DNA from: a virus
Direction: 5' to 3' (one strand)
Virus record (IMG/VR): IMGVR_UViG_3300025102_000151
Location: 1-31,585 of that record
DNA length: 31,585 nt
The translations under genes were made by a program, and so were the position numbers. This document shows, in pieces, positions 16,779 through 23,044 of the stretch; within the stretch, counting starts at the first letter, position 1; each line of letters starts with the position of its first letter. The notes beneath the pieces were generated by a model. That model did no database searches and had not been told where the DNA came from. It saw only the letters and a list, made by a program, of their open reading frames with translations.

Positions 16779-17984
16779 TCATCCTTTAGTTATTTGATTA
16801 ATAGCAGCTTTTCTTTGTTTCTCATTCAAATTCAAATCTCTGATGTAGTTAGCTTGTCTAATATCTTTAGAGTTACCAAATCTATTATCCATTTGCTTAT
16901 CAGTTAAAATTTTAAGTTCTTCCATACGAGATATACTCCACTTTCTAAAAGGAGACATCCCATTTGGCCAATGGATCCCTAATCTTTTAGCAGAAACTTT
17001 AACTCTTTTTCTAGCTCCGTGGATAGGTACATTAAACACTCTCTTAAATGTTCTTCGTTCCATTTTATTTATATCTGGATTATTAAAAGTTACGTTTCTA
17101 TGTGTAATTGGAAACATCTGCGCTTTCATCCATATACTAAACAGCTCTAAACATTGATCTGATACTTCAACAAATCGTCTTTGGGTCTTTACCTGGTAGG
17201 GTCTAAAGTTATTTTCTTCATTGATTGAGTGATCTAAAAACACACCACCAGCATTAAAATCTACATTCTCATAACAGATCCCAAGCAGCTCACTTAATCT
17301 GGCTCCAGTTTCAGCAGCACATTTGTACAAAGTTTTTAATTGTATATCTGGTTCTTTATTTACAACAGCTAACAGCTCTGGAGTAGTAGGCATCCACTTG
17401 ATTTGAGTATTGTAATCTTTAAAATATTTTGGCCCGAATTTAAAATTAGCAATGGTATAGTCAATCTTCCATTGTCTGCTGGCACAAAAATTTACGAATT
17501 TTTTAAATTCTAATACCGCAGCTCTAATAGTTACTCTACCAATGGTTTCAGTTTTTTTCTTATAGAAACCGAACCCATCTTTTTTAACCCATTGTAGAGC
17601 TTTACTATTTTTAATACCAAGTAAAGTTACTTCTCTAAAATCTGATAATAAATAATCTGCTAAATATTGCTTATTGATATGGGGTCTAACATGATTGTTA
17701 ATGTATGCTACTTGCATATCTTTATATTTAGATGTCGTGTCTGGATCGCTATTAATAACTTTAAAGTATTCATCAAAAGCAAAATTAAATTCTATTTTTT
17801 GATCTATGACATCTATCTTATCTGAATTTTCTAGTTTAGATCTTAACGCTTCAGCTTTCCTTTTCTCATTCAAACCAAAAGTTTCTTTATTTTGTTTTTT
17901 AGTTTTGCCGTTTACCTGGTAAACAACTTGAACGCATAGTTTTTTACCGCCAGCTCTGTCAACAGTAACAACTTGAACTTTCAT
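16779..17984 (-). CDS. int: tyrosine recombinase, phage integrase
   Basis: 401 residues. An N-terminal arm-binding-like beta region (about 1-45) is followed by a SAM-like core-binding domain (about 65-185) and a catalytic domain (about 195-385). Visible catalytic positions: R229 (ETGARLSELLG), K267 in the beta hairpin (VKTQRR), R347 and Y380 (ANYIRDL). The usual His of HxxR is Ser344 (SPFRKW) and the usual His/Trp before the Tyr is Asn371 (FGNS). It joins attP to a host attB, probably tRNA-Pro. GGAGG lies 11 bases before the ATG, inside the end of the upstream gene. A DNA invertase role is unlikely given the attP-like region beyond the operon end. Confidence 0.9.
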   Translation of the reverse strand: MKVQVVTVDRAGGKKLCVQVVYQVNGKTKKQNKETFGLNEKRKAEALRSKLENSDKIDVIDQKIEFNFAFDEYFKVINSDPDTTSKYKDMQVAYINNHVRPHINKQYLADYLLSDFREVTLLGIKNSKALQWVKKDGFGFYKKKTETIGRVTIRAAVLEFKKFVNFCASRQWKIDYTIANFKFGPKYFKDYNTQIKWMPTTPELLAVVNKEPDIQLKTLYKCAAETGARLSELLGICYENVDFNAGGVFLDHSINEENNFRPYQVKTQRRFVEVSDQCLELFSIWMKAQMFPITHRNVTFNNPDINKMERRTFKRVFNVPIHGARKRVKVSAKRLGIHWPNGMSPFRKWSISRMEELKILTDKQMDNRFGNSKDIRQANYIRDLNLNEKQRKAAINQITKG

Positions 17985-17987
17985 ATA

Positions 17988-18263
17988 TTAATTATCCTCC
18001 ATCTGTTCGTTAAGTAACATTCTTTTTTCTAAATGATCGATTATATCAAAACTATCTTTTTTAACTTCGCTTTCCTTCCATGTGTTTCCATTAGCAATAC
18101 ATTTACCTAAACCAGTAAGAGCATAAGTTTTACCTTCTTCTGGTTTATCATAAGTAGTCTCTTTAGTTTTTTTTAAGCCATCGCCAGTATATTCATACTC
18201 TGTAATTTTAGTAACTGGATCTGGTTTATTATTGTAAACAACTTGAATTGGTTTTTTTGCCAT
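17988..18263 (-). CDS. small protein of the integrase operon, unknown
   Basis: 91 residues, charged, with a beta-rich start (PIQVVYNNKPDPVTKITEYEYTGDG) and an acidic helical end. There is no HTH that would mark an excisionase. It is translated from an AAGGAGGCTGCTTAATG cassette: the SD lies inside the last codons of the upstream gene and the stop overlaps the start. It lies directly before int, so it is cotranscribed with it. Confidence 0.65.
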   Translation of the reverse strand: MAKKPIQVVYNNKPDPVTKITEYEYTGDGLKKTKETTYDKPEEGKTYALTGLGKCIANGNTWKESEVKKDSFDIIDHLEKRMLLNEQMEDN

Positions 18264-18571
18264 TAAGCAGCCTCCTTAACTTTCATAACTCTTGTTATTT
18301 TTTCTGGGTATCTTTTTTTTTCATCCTCATCATCGTTAGTTTCAAAAGGAACATACCAAACATCAGCACCAGCAGAGATAGTTTTTGTAGTAACATCTTT
18401 ACCAGCAACTAATCTTTTGGTTAATTTTATTTTGTAACAAGCATAATATTTGTCATCACAAGATCCTTTATCTACAACAGTACCTTCAATAAAACTTGCC
18501 TTCTCTCCAAATTGAGCAAAGTCGTAAGCTCTAATTTTATCTCCAAGATCAGCAACATTTTCAAACATCAT
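18263..18571 (-). CDS. small protein of the integrase operon, unknown
   Basis: The ATG at 18571 is chosen because GGAGG lies 7 bases upstream and it overlaps the previous stop (TAATG); the frame is open further upstream but that part overlaps the neighbour. 102 residues. DKIRAYDFAQFGEKASFIEGTV and later short strands suggest a small beta-barrel, similar to hypothetical phage proteins with an IRAYDF motif. It ends KEAA, encoding the SD of the next gene. Function unknown. Confidence 0.65.
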   Translation of the reverse strand: MMFENVADLGDKIRAYDFAQFGEKASFIEGTVVDKGSCDDKYYACYKIKLTKRLVAGKDVTTKTISAGADVWYVPFETNDDEDEKKRYPEKITRVMKVKEAA

Positions 18572-18843
18572 TAAGCAGCCTCCTTTTTTATAACACATTC
18601 ACAACACGCTAAAGTTATTTGAGTTTTATCTTCTGTGTTAATAAATTTGTGTTTGGTTTGTTTATTACATCCAACTCGACATTGTGTAAAACAATATTCA
18701 TTTTTTGGTTTTTTATCCCAGACAAATAAAGTCTTACCAATAACTTTGGATGACTTGTTTTTTTGTGGAAGGATTTTTTGTGTAAAGTATTTCTCTAATG
18801 CAGAGTAGGTAGTGAACTTTTTTTTCTGAAAGTTTTTAACCAT
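18571..18843 (-). CDS. Cys-rich first gene of the integrase operon, probably leaderless
   Basis: 90 residues from the ATG at 18843 (MVKNFQKKKFTTYS). A longer frame from 18894 would place the start upstream of the promoter and inside operators. Seven Cys, mostly in the second half (YCFTQCRVGCN, LACCECVIKK), suggest a zinc-binding fold. The promoter -10 box ends 7 bases before the ATG, so the mRNA would begin at or next to the start codon, and there is no SD. It ends KEAA, which encodes the SD for the next gene. Confidence 0.6.
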   Translation of the reverse strand: MVKNFQKKKFTTYSALEKYFTQKILPQKNKSSKVIGKTLFVWDKKPKNEYCFTQCRVGCNKQTKHKFINTEDKTQITLACCECVIKKEAA

Positions 18844-18849
18844 ACAATA

Positions 18850-18878
18850 TATATAGTTACCTATCTGGCAATAGTCAA
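18850..18878 (-). promoter_or_regulatory. sigma-70 promoter of the integrase operon
   Basis: On the minus strand TTGACT (18878-18873), a 17-base spacer and TATATA (18855-18850). The predicted start is about 18843, the first base of the ATG. Operator 18857-18871 fills the spacer and operator 18888-18902 lies just upstream of the -35. Confidence 0.75.
18857..18871. promoter_or_regulatory. operator TTACCTATCTGGCAA
   Basis: A TTRCC-N5-GGYAA palindrome between the -35 and -10 of the integrase promoter. Its start is 31 bp (three helical turns) from the start of the next operator. Binding should block RNA polymerase. Confidence 0.7.
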
Positions 18879-18887
18879 GATATAGAT

Positions 18888-18902
18888 TTGCCAATCTGGT
18901 AA
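18888..18902. promoter_or_regulatory. operator TTGCCAATCTGGTAA
   Basis: Second TTRCC-N5-GGYAA site, starting 10 bases upstream of the -35 of the integrase promoter and in phase with the spacer site. Confidence 0.7.
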
Positions 18903-18958
18903 GTTTATTTAGGCGTAGGAGGGGTATTACTAAAGTTAATTAGTTTAGAATAGTTCTA

Positions 18959-18988
18959 AAGTAAAATATCTAGGCTTCTATTTTACTT
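18959..18988 (-). terminator. hairpin at the end of the recombination operon
   Basis: A 10-bp perfect inverted repeat (AAGTAAAATA/TATTTTACTT) with a 10-base loop, spanning the stop codon of the last gene of the leftward recombination operon. It is AT-rich and lacks a clear T-run, so termination is uncertain. Confidence 0.45.
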
Positions 18989-19173
18989 AATTGGTCTTGC
19001 AGACTTATAACAGCAATCAATTTTGAATGAGCTGTTTTACTTATAGCCGCAATCCCTGGAGGATACATTCCCCCATTTTTTGCTTTAAGTCTCGTTATCT
19101 TTGCGTTCAGAGACTTTCTTTCTTTCTCGATCTGACTTATTTTTTGTGTCAGATGTTGGTAATGATTTATCAT
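18970..19173 (-). CDS. small coiled-coil protein
   Basis: 67 residues. The first half is a Lys/Glu-rich heptad helix (QKISQIEKERKSLNAKITRLK), then GGMYPPG, then a second helix. It starts inside the previous gene (89-base overlap in another frame), which makes the call less secure. It is the last gene of the recombination operon. Function unknown. Confidence 0.5.
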   Translation of the reverse strand: MINHYQHLTQKISQIEKERKSLNAKITRLKAKNGGMYPPGIAAISKTAHSKLIAVISLQDQLSKIEA

Positions 19174-19345
19174 TACTTACCTCTTTTATTCTAGCGAACT
19201 CAAAGCTAACAGTTTTACCATCAACTTCATATTTAGCTGCATCGCTAGGTATGGTTTGTTTTGCAGCATCAGAAACAGAATTAAAAACTTCACTTGCTGT
19301 AAAGTTTGCGCTTCCATTCCAGAATTTTTCAATCTTCTTGTTCAT
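19085..19345 (-). CDS. small protein, unknown
   Basis: 86 residues from the ATG at 19345, which overlaps the DUF3310 gene end by 17 bases; a GTG at 19357 is possible. The N-terminal 50 residues look folded (FWNGSANFTASEVFNSVSDA), and the tail is very charged (KNKSDRERKKVSERKDNE). No family recognised. Same operon. Confidence 0.5.
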   Translation of the reverse strand: MNKKIEKFWNGSANFTASEVFNSVSDAAKQTIPSDAAKYEVDGKTVSFEFARIKEVSNDKSLPTSDTKNKSDRERKKVSERKDNET

Positions 19346-19583
19346 TTGGATAATCACGTTCTAAAATTATTTTTAAATAGTGGATTGCCTTTTTAATATC
19401 TTCAGATTTATTTTTATTTTGATGTCGGCACACATATTTTACAACATTTCCTTCAGCAAACAATAGTTTATTTTCACTTATAAAATAAGCTGGTTCCACT
19501 TTCATTTTTTTATAATGATTTCCTTGGATCTGCTCTCCTAAACATTCATAATTAAATTCTTTAAAAATATCTGGATGCGTCAT
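19329..19583 (-). CDS. DUF3310 family protein (T7 gp1.7-like)
   Basis: 84 residues from the ATG at 19583, which overlaps the LexA-like stop as ATGA; a longer start at 19634 would overlap by 55 bases. NHYKKMKVEPAYFI, EGNVVKYVCRH and EDIKKAIHYL are the motifs of DUF3310, a phage family that includes, to my knowledge, the T7 nucleotide kinase gp1.7. It may act in nucleotide metabolism. Confidence 0.75.
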   Translation of the reverse strand: MTHPDIFKEFNYECLGEQIQGNHYKKMKVEPAYFISENKLLFAEGNVVKYVCRHQNKNKSEDIKKAIHYLKIILERDYPNEQED

Positions 19584-19801
19584 TGCTTTATTATCTGAAT
19601 GCTTCTTGCTTTTCCTGGTAATCTTTTTATCCATTTTCTATCTTCTAACTGGCTTACTCTTTTGTTAATCGAATTTTTTGATTTTAAACCTACCGCCATC
19701 TTCATTTCTTCATAAGATGGCGATATGTTTTTCTTTGCAATATAGTTTTTAATAAACTTAAAAAGTTTAAGTTGCTTTGCAGTTAAACCATATTGATCCA
19801 T
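19580..19801 (-). CDS. stand-alone LexA-type DNA-binding domain
   Basis: 73 residues that align along their whole length with the N-terminal winged helix of LexA: LTAKQLKLFKFIKNYI, SPSYEEMKMAVGLKSKNSI (recognition helix) and LPGKARSIQI (wing and end). The S24 peptidase/dimerisation half is absent, and the next gene starts at once (ATGA), so this is not a visible frameshift. It probably binds LexA boxes without being cleaved by RecA. Its own operon promoter carries a GTTC-N7-GTTC box, so autoregulation or interference with host LexA is plausible. Confidence 0.8.
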   Translation of the reverse strand: MDQYGLTAKQLKLFKFIKNYIAKKNISPSYEEMKMAVGLKSKNSINKRVSQLEDRKWIKRLPGKARSIQIIKQ

Positions 19802-19807
19802 TCTGTA

Positions 19808-20119
19808 TTACCAGGGAGCATCTTCAAGAACTGGAGCTGCTGGTTGCGCTGGTGCGCCATTTCCAGTACCCGTTTTCTTGATAGTAATCTTTAAAGATTT
19901 ATCTTCTTGGATATAAGCAGATGCTTCCATCCATACTCCATCAATAGTAAAGTTTTTTCTGTACGGCTTACCCGTTTTTTTATTAACACTTTCACTATCT
20001 GTTAAGATAAGATCTGGTCTATTCTTTGTCTCTGGTTTTTGAGGATCCTTATCTCCATTTCTTTTCAAACTAAATGTTGCCACCCAGTTTGGATCTAGTG
20101 GTTTTTTAAAATCAGCCAT
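19808..20119 (-). CDS. SSB-like protein candidate
   Basis: 103 residues. A basic beta-rich body (WVATFSLKRNGDK, FTIDGVWMEASAYIQ, LKITIKKTG) is followed by a Gly/Ala/Pro linker and an acidic-aromatic end, EDAPW. That end resembles the DDIPF-type tail of single-stranded DNA-binding proteins. It lies directly after the annealing-like gene and two genes after the exonuclease. AAAGGAT lies before the ATG. An OB fold cannot be shown from sequence alone; the function is inferred. Confidence 0.55.
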   Translation of the reverse strand: MADFKKPLDPNWVATFSLKRNGDKDPQKPETKNRPDLILTDSESVNKKTGKPYRKNFTIDGVWMEASAYIQEDKSLKITIKKTGTGNGAPAQPAAPVLEDAPW

Positions 20120-20125
20120 ATATGT

Positions 20126-20710
20126 TTATCCTTTCGTAAATTGCTGTTTTCTATCTACAAAGGCTTTTTTTAATTCTTCAAACCTAGGTAAATCTTGTGT
20201 TTTAAGCTCTGTTAAAAATTTTTTATTTTGACTTTTTAACTGCTCTAAATTTGCTTGGTGGGTACACCTTTCAATTCTTTGCATGATTATAGCTGCATGA
20301 TCTAATTTAATACCCGTGTTTTCATTGTTGTTAAATTTTTCATTTGGCATTTCTTGATCTGAATACACGTTGCCGTGAATACCTAATGCTTTTAGTATGA
20401 CACGATCCACAGCTCTTTTTTCTGCAACAGCTATTGGATATTCAAACTGGTTATTTTTAGGAGATACTTCTCCTAATGAATAAAATTTTTTCTGATTGTA
20501 TAGAGCTGCTGCTTTAACTACGGCTACATCTTTTTCTAAATTACAATTAACCAAATCAATATTAGTTTCGATATTGTAAAGTTGAGCTAATTTTTCTACC
20601 TCTAAATGTTTGATAATCCATTTGCCTGGCTTATGTTCCCACATTCCACCATTTTTTTTTAATTTTTCTAAATAACTTTCAAGTGCGTTTAAATTAATAA
20701 CTTTACCCAT
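20126..20710 (-). CDS. putative recombination/annealing protein
   Basis: 194 residues from the ATG at 20710, which overlaps the upstream stop region; an ATG at 20728 is an alternative. HKPGKWIIKHLEVEKLAQLYN, FYSLGEVSPKNN and YPIAVAEKRAVDRVILKALG match a phage family common in alphaproteobacteria. The AEKRAxDR helix recalls the conserved helix of Rad52/Erf-like annealing proteins. It sits between an exonuclease and an SSB-like gene. The annealing role is inferred from context. Confidence 0.6.
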   Translation of the reverse strand: MGKVINLNALESYLEKLKKNGGMWEHKPGKWIIKHLEVEKLAQLYNIETNIDLVNCNLEKDVAVVKAAALYNQKKFYSLGEVSPKNNQFEYPIAVAEKRAVDRVILKALGIHGNVYSDQEMPNEKFNNNENTGIKLDHAAIIMQRIERCTHQANLEQLKSQNKKFLTELKTQDLPRFEELKKAFVDRKQQFTKG

Positions 20711-20966
20711 TTTTATTTTCTTTCGCATAGCCAGAGTTTGAATGAAGGTAAAAGAATACTGCTGTATTAAAACCTTTGTCGTGCATCGCTACACGATCAC
20801 TCTGGCTATATTTAACGAAACCTATTAATGCTAAAGAGAGAGCTAAAACTATTCCCACAAGGAGCAATCGATGTTTCAAATAGTTTTTTTTTGGTTTCGC
20901 TAAATGTCGGTTCAGCAGCCATGGCTGTAAATTCATAACTAATGGATCTGGTTTAATTTCTTTCAT
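20703..20966 (-). CDS. small single-pass membrane protein
   Basis: 87 residues from the ATG at 20966, overlapping the exonuclease stop as ATGA; a longer frame overlaps it further. One membrane segment at about 32-50 (LLLVGIVLALSLALIGFV) follows a basic N-terminus, giving a likely cytoplasmic N-terminus. An unusual gene to find between two recombination genes. Function unknown. Confidence 0.6.
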   Translation of the reverse strand: MKEIKPDPLVMNLQPWLLNRHLAKPKKNYLKHRLLLVGIVLALSLALIGFVKYSQSDRVAMHDKGFNTAVFFYLHSNSGYAKENKNG

Positions 20967-21895
20967 GCTAACCCCCATAGTTTCATTGCAATATCTCTGT
21001 GTTCTCCCATACCCTTCCAAAAGAAATGGTTAAAGTCTGGAGCTATATCTTGATGCCAGGTAGTTTTGCCAGCGTGATTTTCCATTACTCTTTCTCTACG
21101 CTTGGCTACCATAGTTAATCTATTAAGATGTTTTTTTAAATTTTCTGGTTTTAAATCATCGCAATTTTCTGGTGTAAAAATATTGTATTGTTCTTCATTC
21201 ATTACAAACAAATGAGGTTTCTTTTTTTCTTCACACGCAAAATAATAAAAAGCAACTTGGCTTAAATGCTCATCAAATCCTAAATAACCTTCATCTAGTT
21301 TAGGTAATGAATAGTTTGATGTACCATCTTTTCTGGGTCTATTTTTTTTACGCCATTTAGTTTTAAGTTCTACAAAATTATTCTCATCTTCCAGATCTAT
21401 TCTACCTATTGTTGGAAGTATGCAGCCATCTAAAGTTAAAGCCACAGATCTTTCACATTCAATAGGGGAGGTTAAATTAATTTCTCGTAATCCAGTTTTT
21501 AATGTTTGAAATGCTTTAGCTAAACCTAATCGATTTACATCGTGTTGAGCTGCATCGTTATCATCTACTGCTTCGTATAAATTAAATTTATCTAAAATTT
21601 TATCAAAAACTTTTCTTTGTGGTGGGATCTCTTTTTTAACTAATCCTTTACCTACTTCATGCTGCCATAAAAAATTACCAAATACTAATTGAGCTAGATC
21701 TCCAATACAAACACCAGAAAACATTTTAGAATTTATTGGTAAAGCTCTACGTTGTTCTTGTGTAAGATATAAATATTTATAACTCCATAAATCATCTGCT
21801 GCGTTTAGCTGCGATGGCGACCAATGATTTAATTTATATAGCTCTACCCACTCTGGTAGATCTTTTATATCGTCTAAAAAATTATCATTATCCAT
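20963..21895 (-). CDS. RecB-like PD-(D/E)XK exonuclease
   Basis: 310 residues. WSPSQLN (25-31) is the N-terminal motif of RecB/Cas4-type nucleases. GRID (164-167) and VELK (175-178) give the metal-binding Asp167, Glu176 and Lys178. The HLSQVAFYY helix (210-218) is the QxxxY motif. It likely resects DNA ends 5' to 3' for annealing by a downstream partner. It is the first gene of the leftward recombination operon, whose promoter carries both a LexA-type box and a repressor-type palindrome. Confidence 0.8.
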   Translation of the reverse strand: MDNDNFLDDIKDLPEWVELYKLNHWSPSQLNAADDLWSYKYLYLTQEQRRALPINSKMFSGVCIGDLAQLVFGNFLWQHEVGKGLVKKEIPPQRKVFDKILDKFNLYEAVDDNDAAQHDVNRLGLAKAFQTLKTGLREINLTSPIECERSVALTLDGCILPTIGRIDLEDENNFVELKTKWRKKNRPRKDGTSNYSLPKLDEGYLGFDEHLSQVAFYYFACEEKKKPHLFVMNEEQYNIFTPENCDDLKPENLKKHLNRLTMVAKRRERVMENHAGKTTWHQDIAPDFNHFFWKGMGEHRDIAMKLWGLA

Positions 21896-21913
21896 ATCAA
21901 CTAAACTTTATTG

Positions 21914-21928
21914 GAACGATTTTAGAAC
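21914..21928 (-). promoter_or_regulatory. LexA-type box GTTCTAAAATCGTTC
   Basis: A perfect alphaproteobacterial GTTC-N7-GTTC SOS box read on the minus strand. The -10 hexamer TAAAAT of the recombination operon lies inside its 7-base spacer, so bound LexA would block the promoter. Confidence 0.75.
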
Positions 21929-21948
21929 AAAAATAGTCTTATTGGCAA
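21919..21948 (-). promoter_or_regulatory. promoter of the recombination operon
   Basis: Minus strand: -35 TTGCCA (21948-21943), 18-base spacer, -10 TAAAAT (21924-21919), start near 21912, ATG at 21895. The -35 lies in a palindrome and the -10 in a LexA-type box. Confidence 0.7.
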
Positions 21949-21961
21949 ACATTATTACCAA
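21942..21961. promoter_or_regulatory. palindrome TTGGCAA-N6-TTACCAA
   Basis: An inverted repeat with one mismatch that contains the -35 of the recombination promoter. Its half-site is that of the repressor operators, but the halves face the other way. A second copy of this form is at 22800-22817. Confidence 0.6.
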
Positions 21962-21997
21962 ATATGTTTAACCTCTGGTTGTGGAGAGTGGGGATAA

Positions 21998-22687
21998 TTA
22001 GGTATTAAGATTATATTTTTCGAAAAAAGACATTTTTTTTGGTGCTGAAATTTTAATCCAATCTGGATTTACACCAACTGATAACTCATTAAATGGTTTT
22101 TGTGTTTTAGGGTGTAATAAATCTAATGTGTAACTAGGTGTGCTTTCATTAATTTTAACTAAAGCAACTAAAGGCGTACATCCTTGTTTAGTTTTTTTTG
22201 CATTTGGTTCCAAATAACAAATTTTACCAATACTATCTTCATGGAAACCTTCGTAACTATTTTTTATACCTTTTCTTTCAAATAATAATATTTCTTCGTG
22301 ATGTTGACTTCCTATCTTATAAAATTTAACTGCTTTGGTTTCTGGCGTATAATAACCTTCTGGAATTACAACATTTTGATAATATTTTTTACTTAAATTT
22401 TTAACCATAAAACTATCATCAGTATATGAATGTAGTTGTATCGTGTTTATTTTTTTTGGTGGAAACAATATTGCAGCTGGATCACATTTTAATATTTTAG
22501 AAATTTTTATAGCGTTCTCTGGTGTAATCTGTCTTTCTTCATTAAACCAACGATTGATTGTTACAACATTTCTATCTAATTTATTAGCTAACTCTTTTTG
22601 AGTTACGCCAACCTGGTTCATTTTTTCTTTTAAAAAATTCATTTCGGTTTTTTTATTGTTATTTATGTCTGTAACATTATTTACCAT
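21998..22687 (-). CDS. CI-like phage repressor with non-cleavable-looking C-terminus
   Basis: 229 residues. Residues 17-75 are an HTH_3 domain (MNQVGVTQKELANKLDRNVVTINRWFNEERQITPENAIKIS). The C-terminal 130 residues have a strand pattern compatible with the LexA/CI S24 fold, but there is no GDSM-like Ser, no matching catalytic Lys and no Ala-Gly cleavage site that I can place. It is transcribed leftward, opposite a Cro-like gene, as in a lambda-type switch. A TTRCC-N5-GGYAA operator overlaps its start codon, suggesting autorepression. Confidence 0.8.
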   Translation of the reverse strand: MVNNVTDINNNKKTEMNFLKEKMNQVGVTQKELANKLDRNVVTINRWFNEERQITPENAIKISKILKCDPAAILFPPKKINTIQLHSYTDDSFMVKNLSKKYYQNVVIPEGYYTPETKAVKFYKIGSQHHEEILLFERKGIKNSYEGFHEDSIGKICYLEPNAKKTKQGCTPLVALVKINESTPSYTLDLLHPKTQKPFNELSVGVNPDWIKISAPKKMSFFEKYNLNT

Positions 22688-22695
22688 AATGGCAA
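22681..22695. promoter_or_regulatory. operator TTACCATAATGGCAA
   Basis: A perfect TTRCC-N5-GGYAA site across the repressor start codon (22687-22685), downstream of its predicted start of transcription. It is expected to serve autoregulation. Confidence 0.65.
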
Positions 22696-22707
22696 CGTAT
22701 TATCATT

Positions 22708-22735
22708 AGTATATTGTGTCAATCGTTGTTACCAA
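22708..22735 (-). promoter_or_regulatory. repressor promoter
   Basis: Minus strand: TTGGTA (22735-22730), 16-base spacer, TATACT (22713-22708). The start falls near 22701, leaving a leader of about 14 bases without SD. A consensus TTGACA at 22722-22717 is too close to this -10 and has only a poor -10 at correct spacing. Confidence 0.55.
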
Positions 22736-22799
22736 CTTTATACATATTTTTACAACTCGGGGTGCTTGTGGATACATATATGAATAAACACAACATATA

Positions 22800-22817
22800 T
22801 GGCAAACACTATTGCCA
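22800..22817. promoter_or_regulatory. palindrome TGGCAA-N6-TTGCCA
   Basis: A perfect 6-bp inverted repeat in the divergent control region, of the same form as the site in the recombination promoter. Its right half begins the next operator-like site. Confidence 0.6.
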
Positions 22818-22843
22818 ATAAGGTTATATTTCCATAATGACAA
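22812..22843. promoter_or_regulatory. two operator-like sites before the Cro-like gene
   Basis: TTGCCAATAAGGTTA (22812-22826) and TTTCCATAATGACAA (22829-22843) match TTRCC-N5-GGYAA with one and two mismatches. The second ends 3 bases before the Cro-like ATG. No SD is visible there, so this gene too may be translated from a very short leader. Confidence 0.5.
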
Positions 22844-22846
22844 CGC

Positions 22847-23044
22847 ATGGGATTAGAAAAATTTAGAATAAGCAAAGGTTTATCCTACAAAAAACTAGCA
22901 GATTTAATTGGAATTACTGGGGTTTCTTCAGCAACCACTACTTTTAGGTGGTGCAAAGGATCTAGGATCCCTGGTCGAAATTGGATGGCAATCATTAAAC
23001 AAAAAACAAATGGCAAGGTACAGCCGTCAAGTTTTTATGAATAA
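22847..23044 (+). CDS. Cro/YdaS-like regulator
   Basis: 65 residues, a single HTH: FRISKGLSYKKLADLIGITG, then TTFRWCKGSRIPGRNWMAIIKQKTNGKVQPSSFYE. The RWCKGxRIP and QPSSFYE parts are typical of Cro-like proteins of the YdaS/YdaT type. It is divergent from the CI-like repressor, so it is the likely lytic-side regulator. It overlaps the next gene by 8 bases. Confidence 0.8.
   Translation: MGLEKFRISKGLSYKKLADLIGITGVSSATTTFRWCKGSRIPGRNWMAIIKQKTNGKVQPSSFYE

Noticed and set aside
17988-18571. Excisionase among the small genes before int
   Set aside because: Neither protein shows a winged-helix or HTH pattern, so no such label is justified.
18844-18894. 17-residue N-terminal extension of the first int-operon gene
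   Set aside because: It would begin upstream of the promoter -35 and cross both operators.
22695-22722. TTGACA at 22722-22717 as -35 of the repressor promoter
   Set aside because: At 17 bases the -10 would be TACGTT; TTGGTA-N16-TATACT fits better.
22908-23036. N-terminal extension of the gene at 23037
   Set aside because: It lies wholly inside cro in another frame; the ATG at 23037 gives the usual short overlap.
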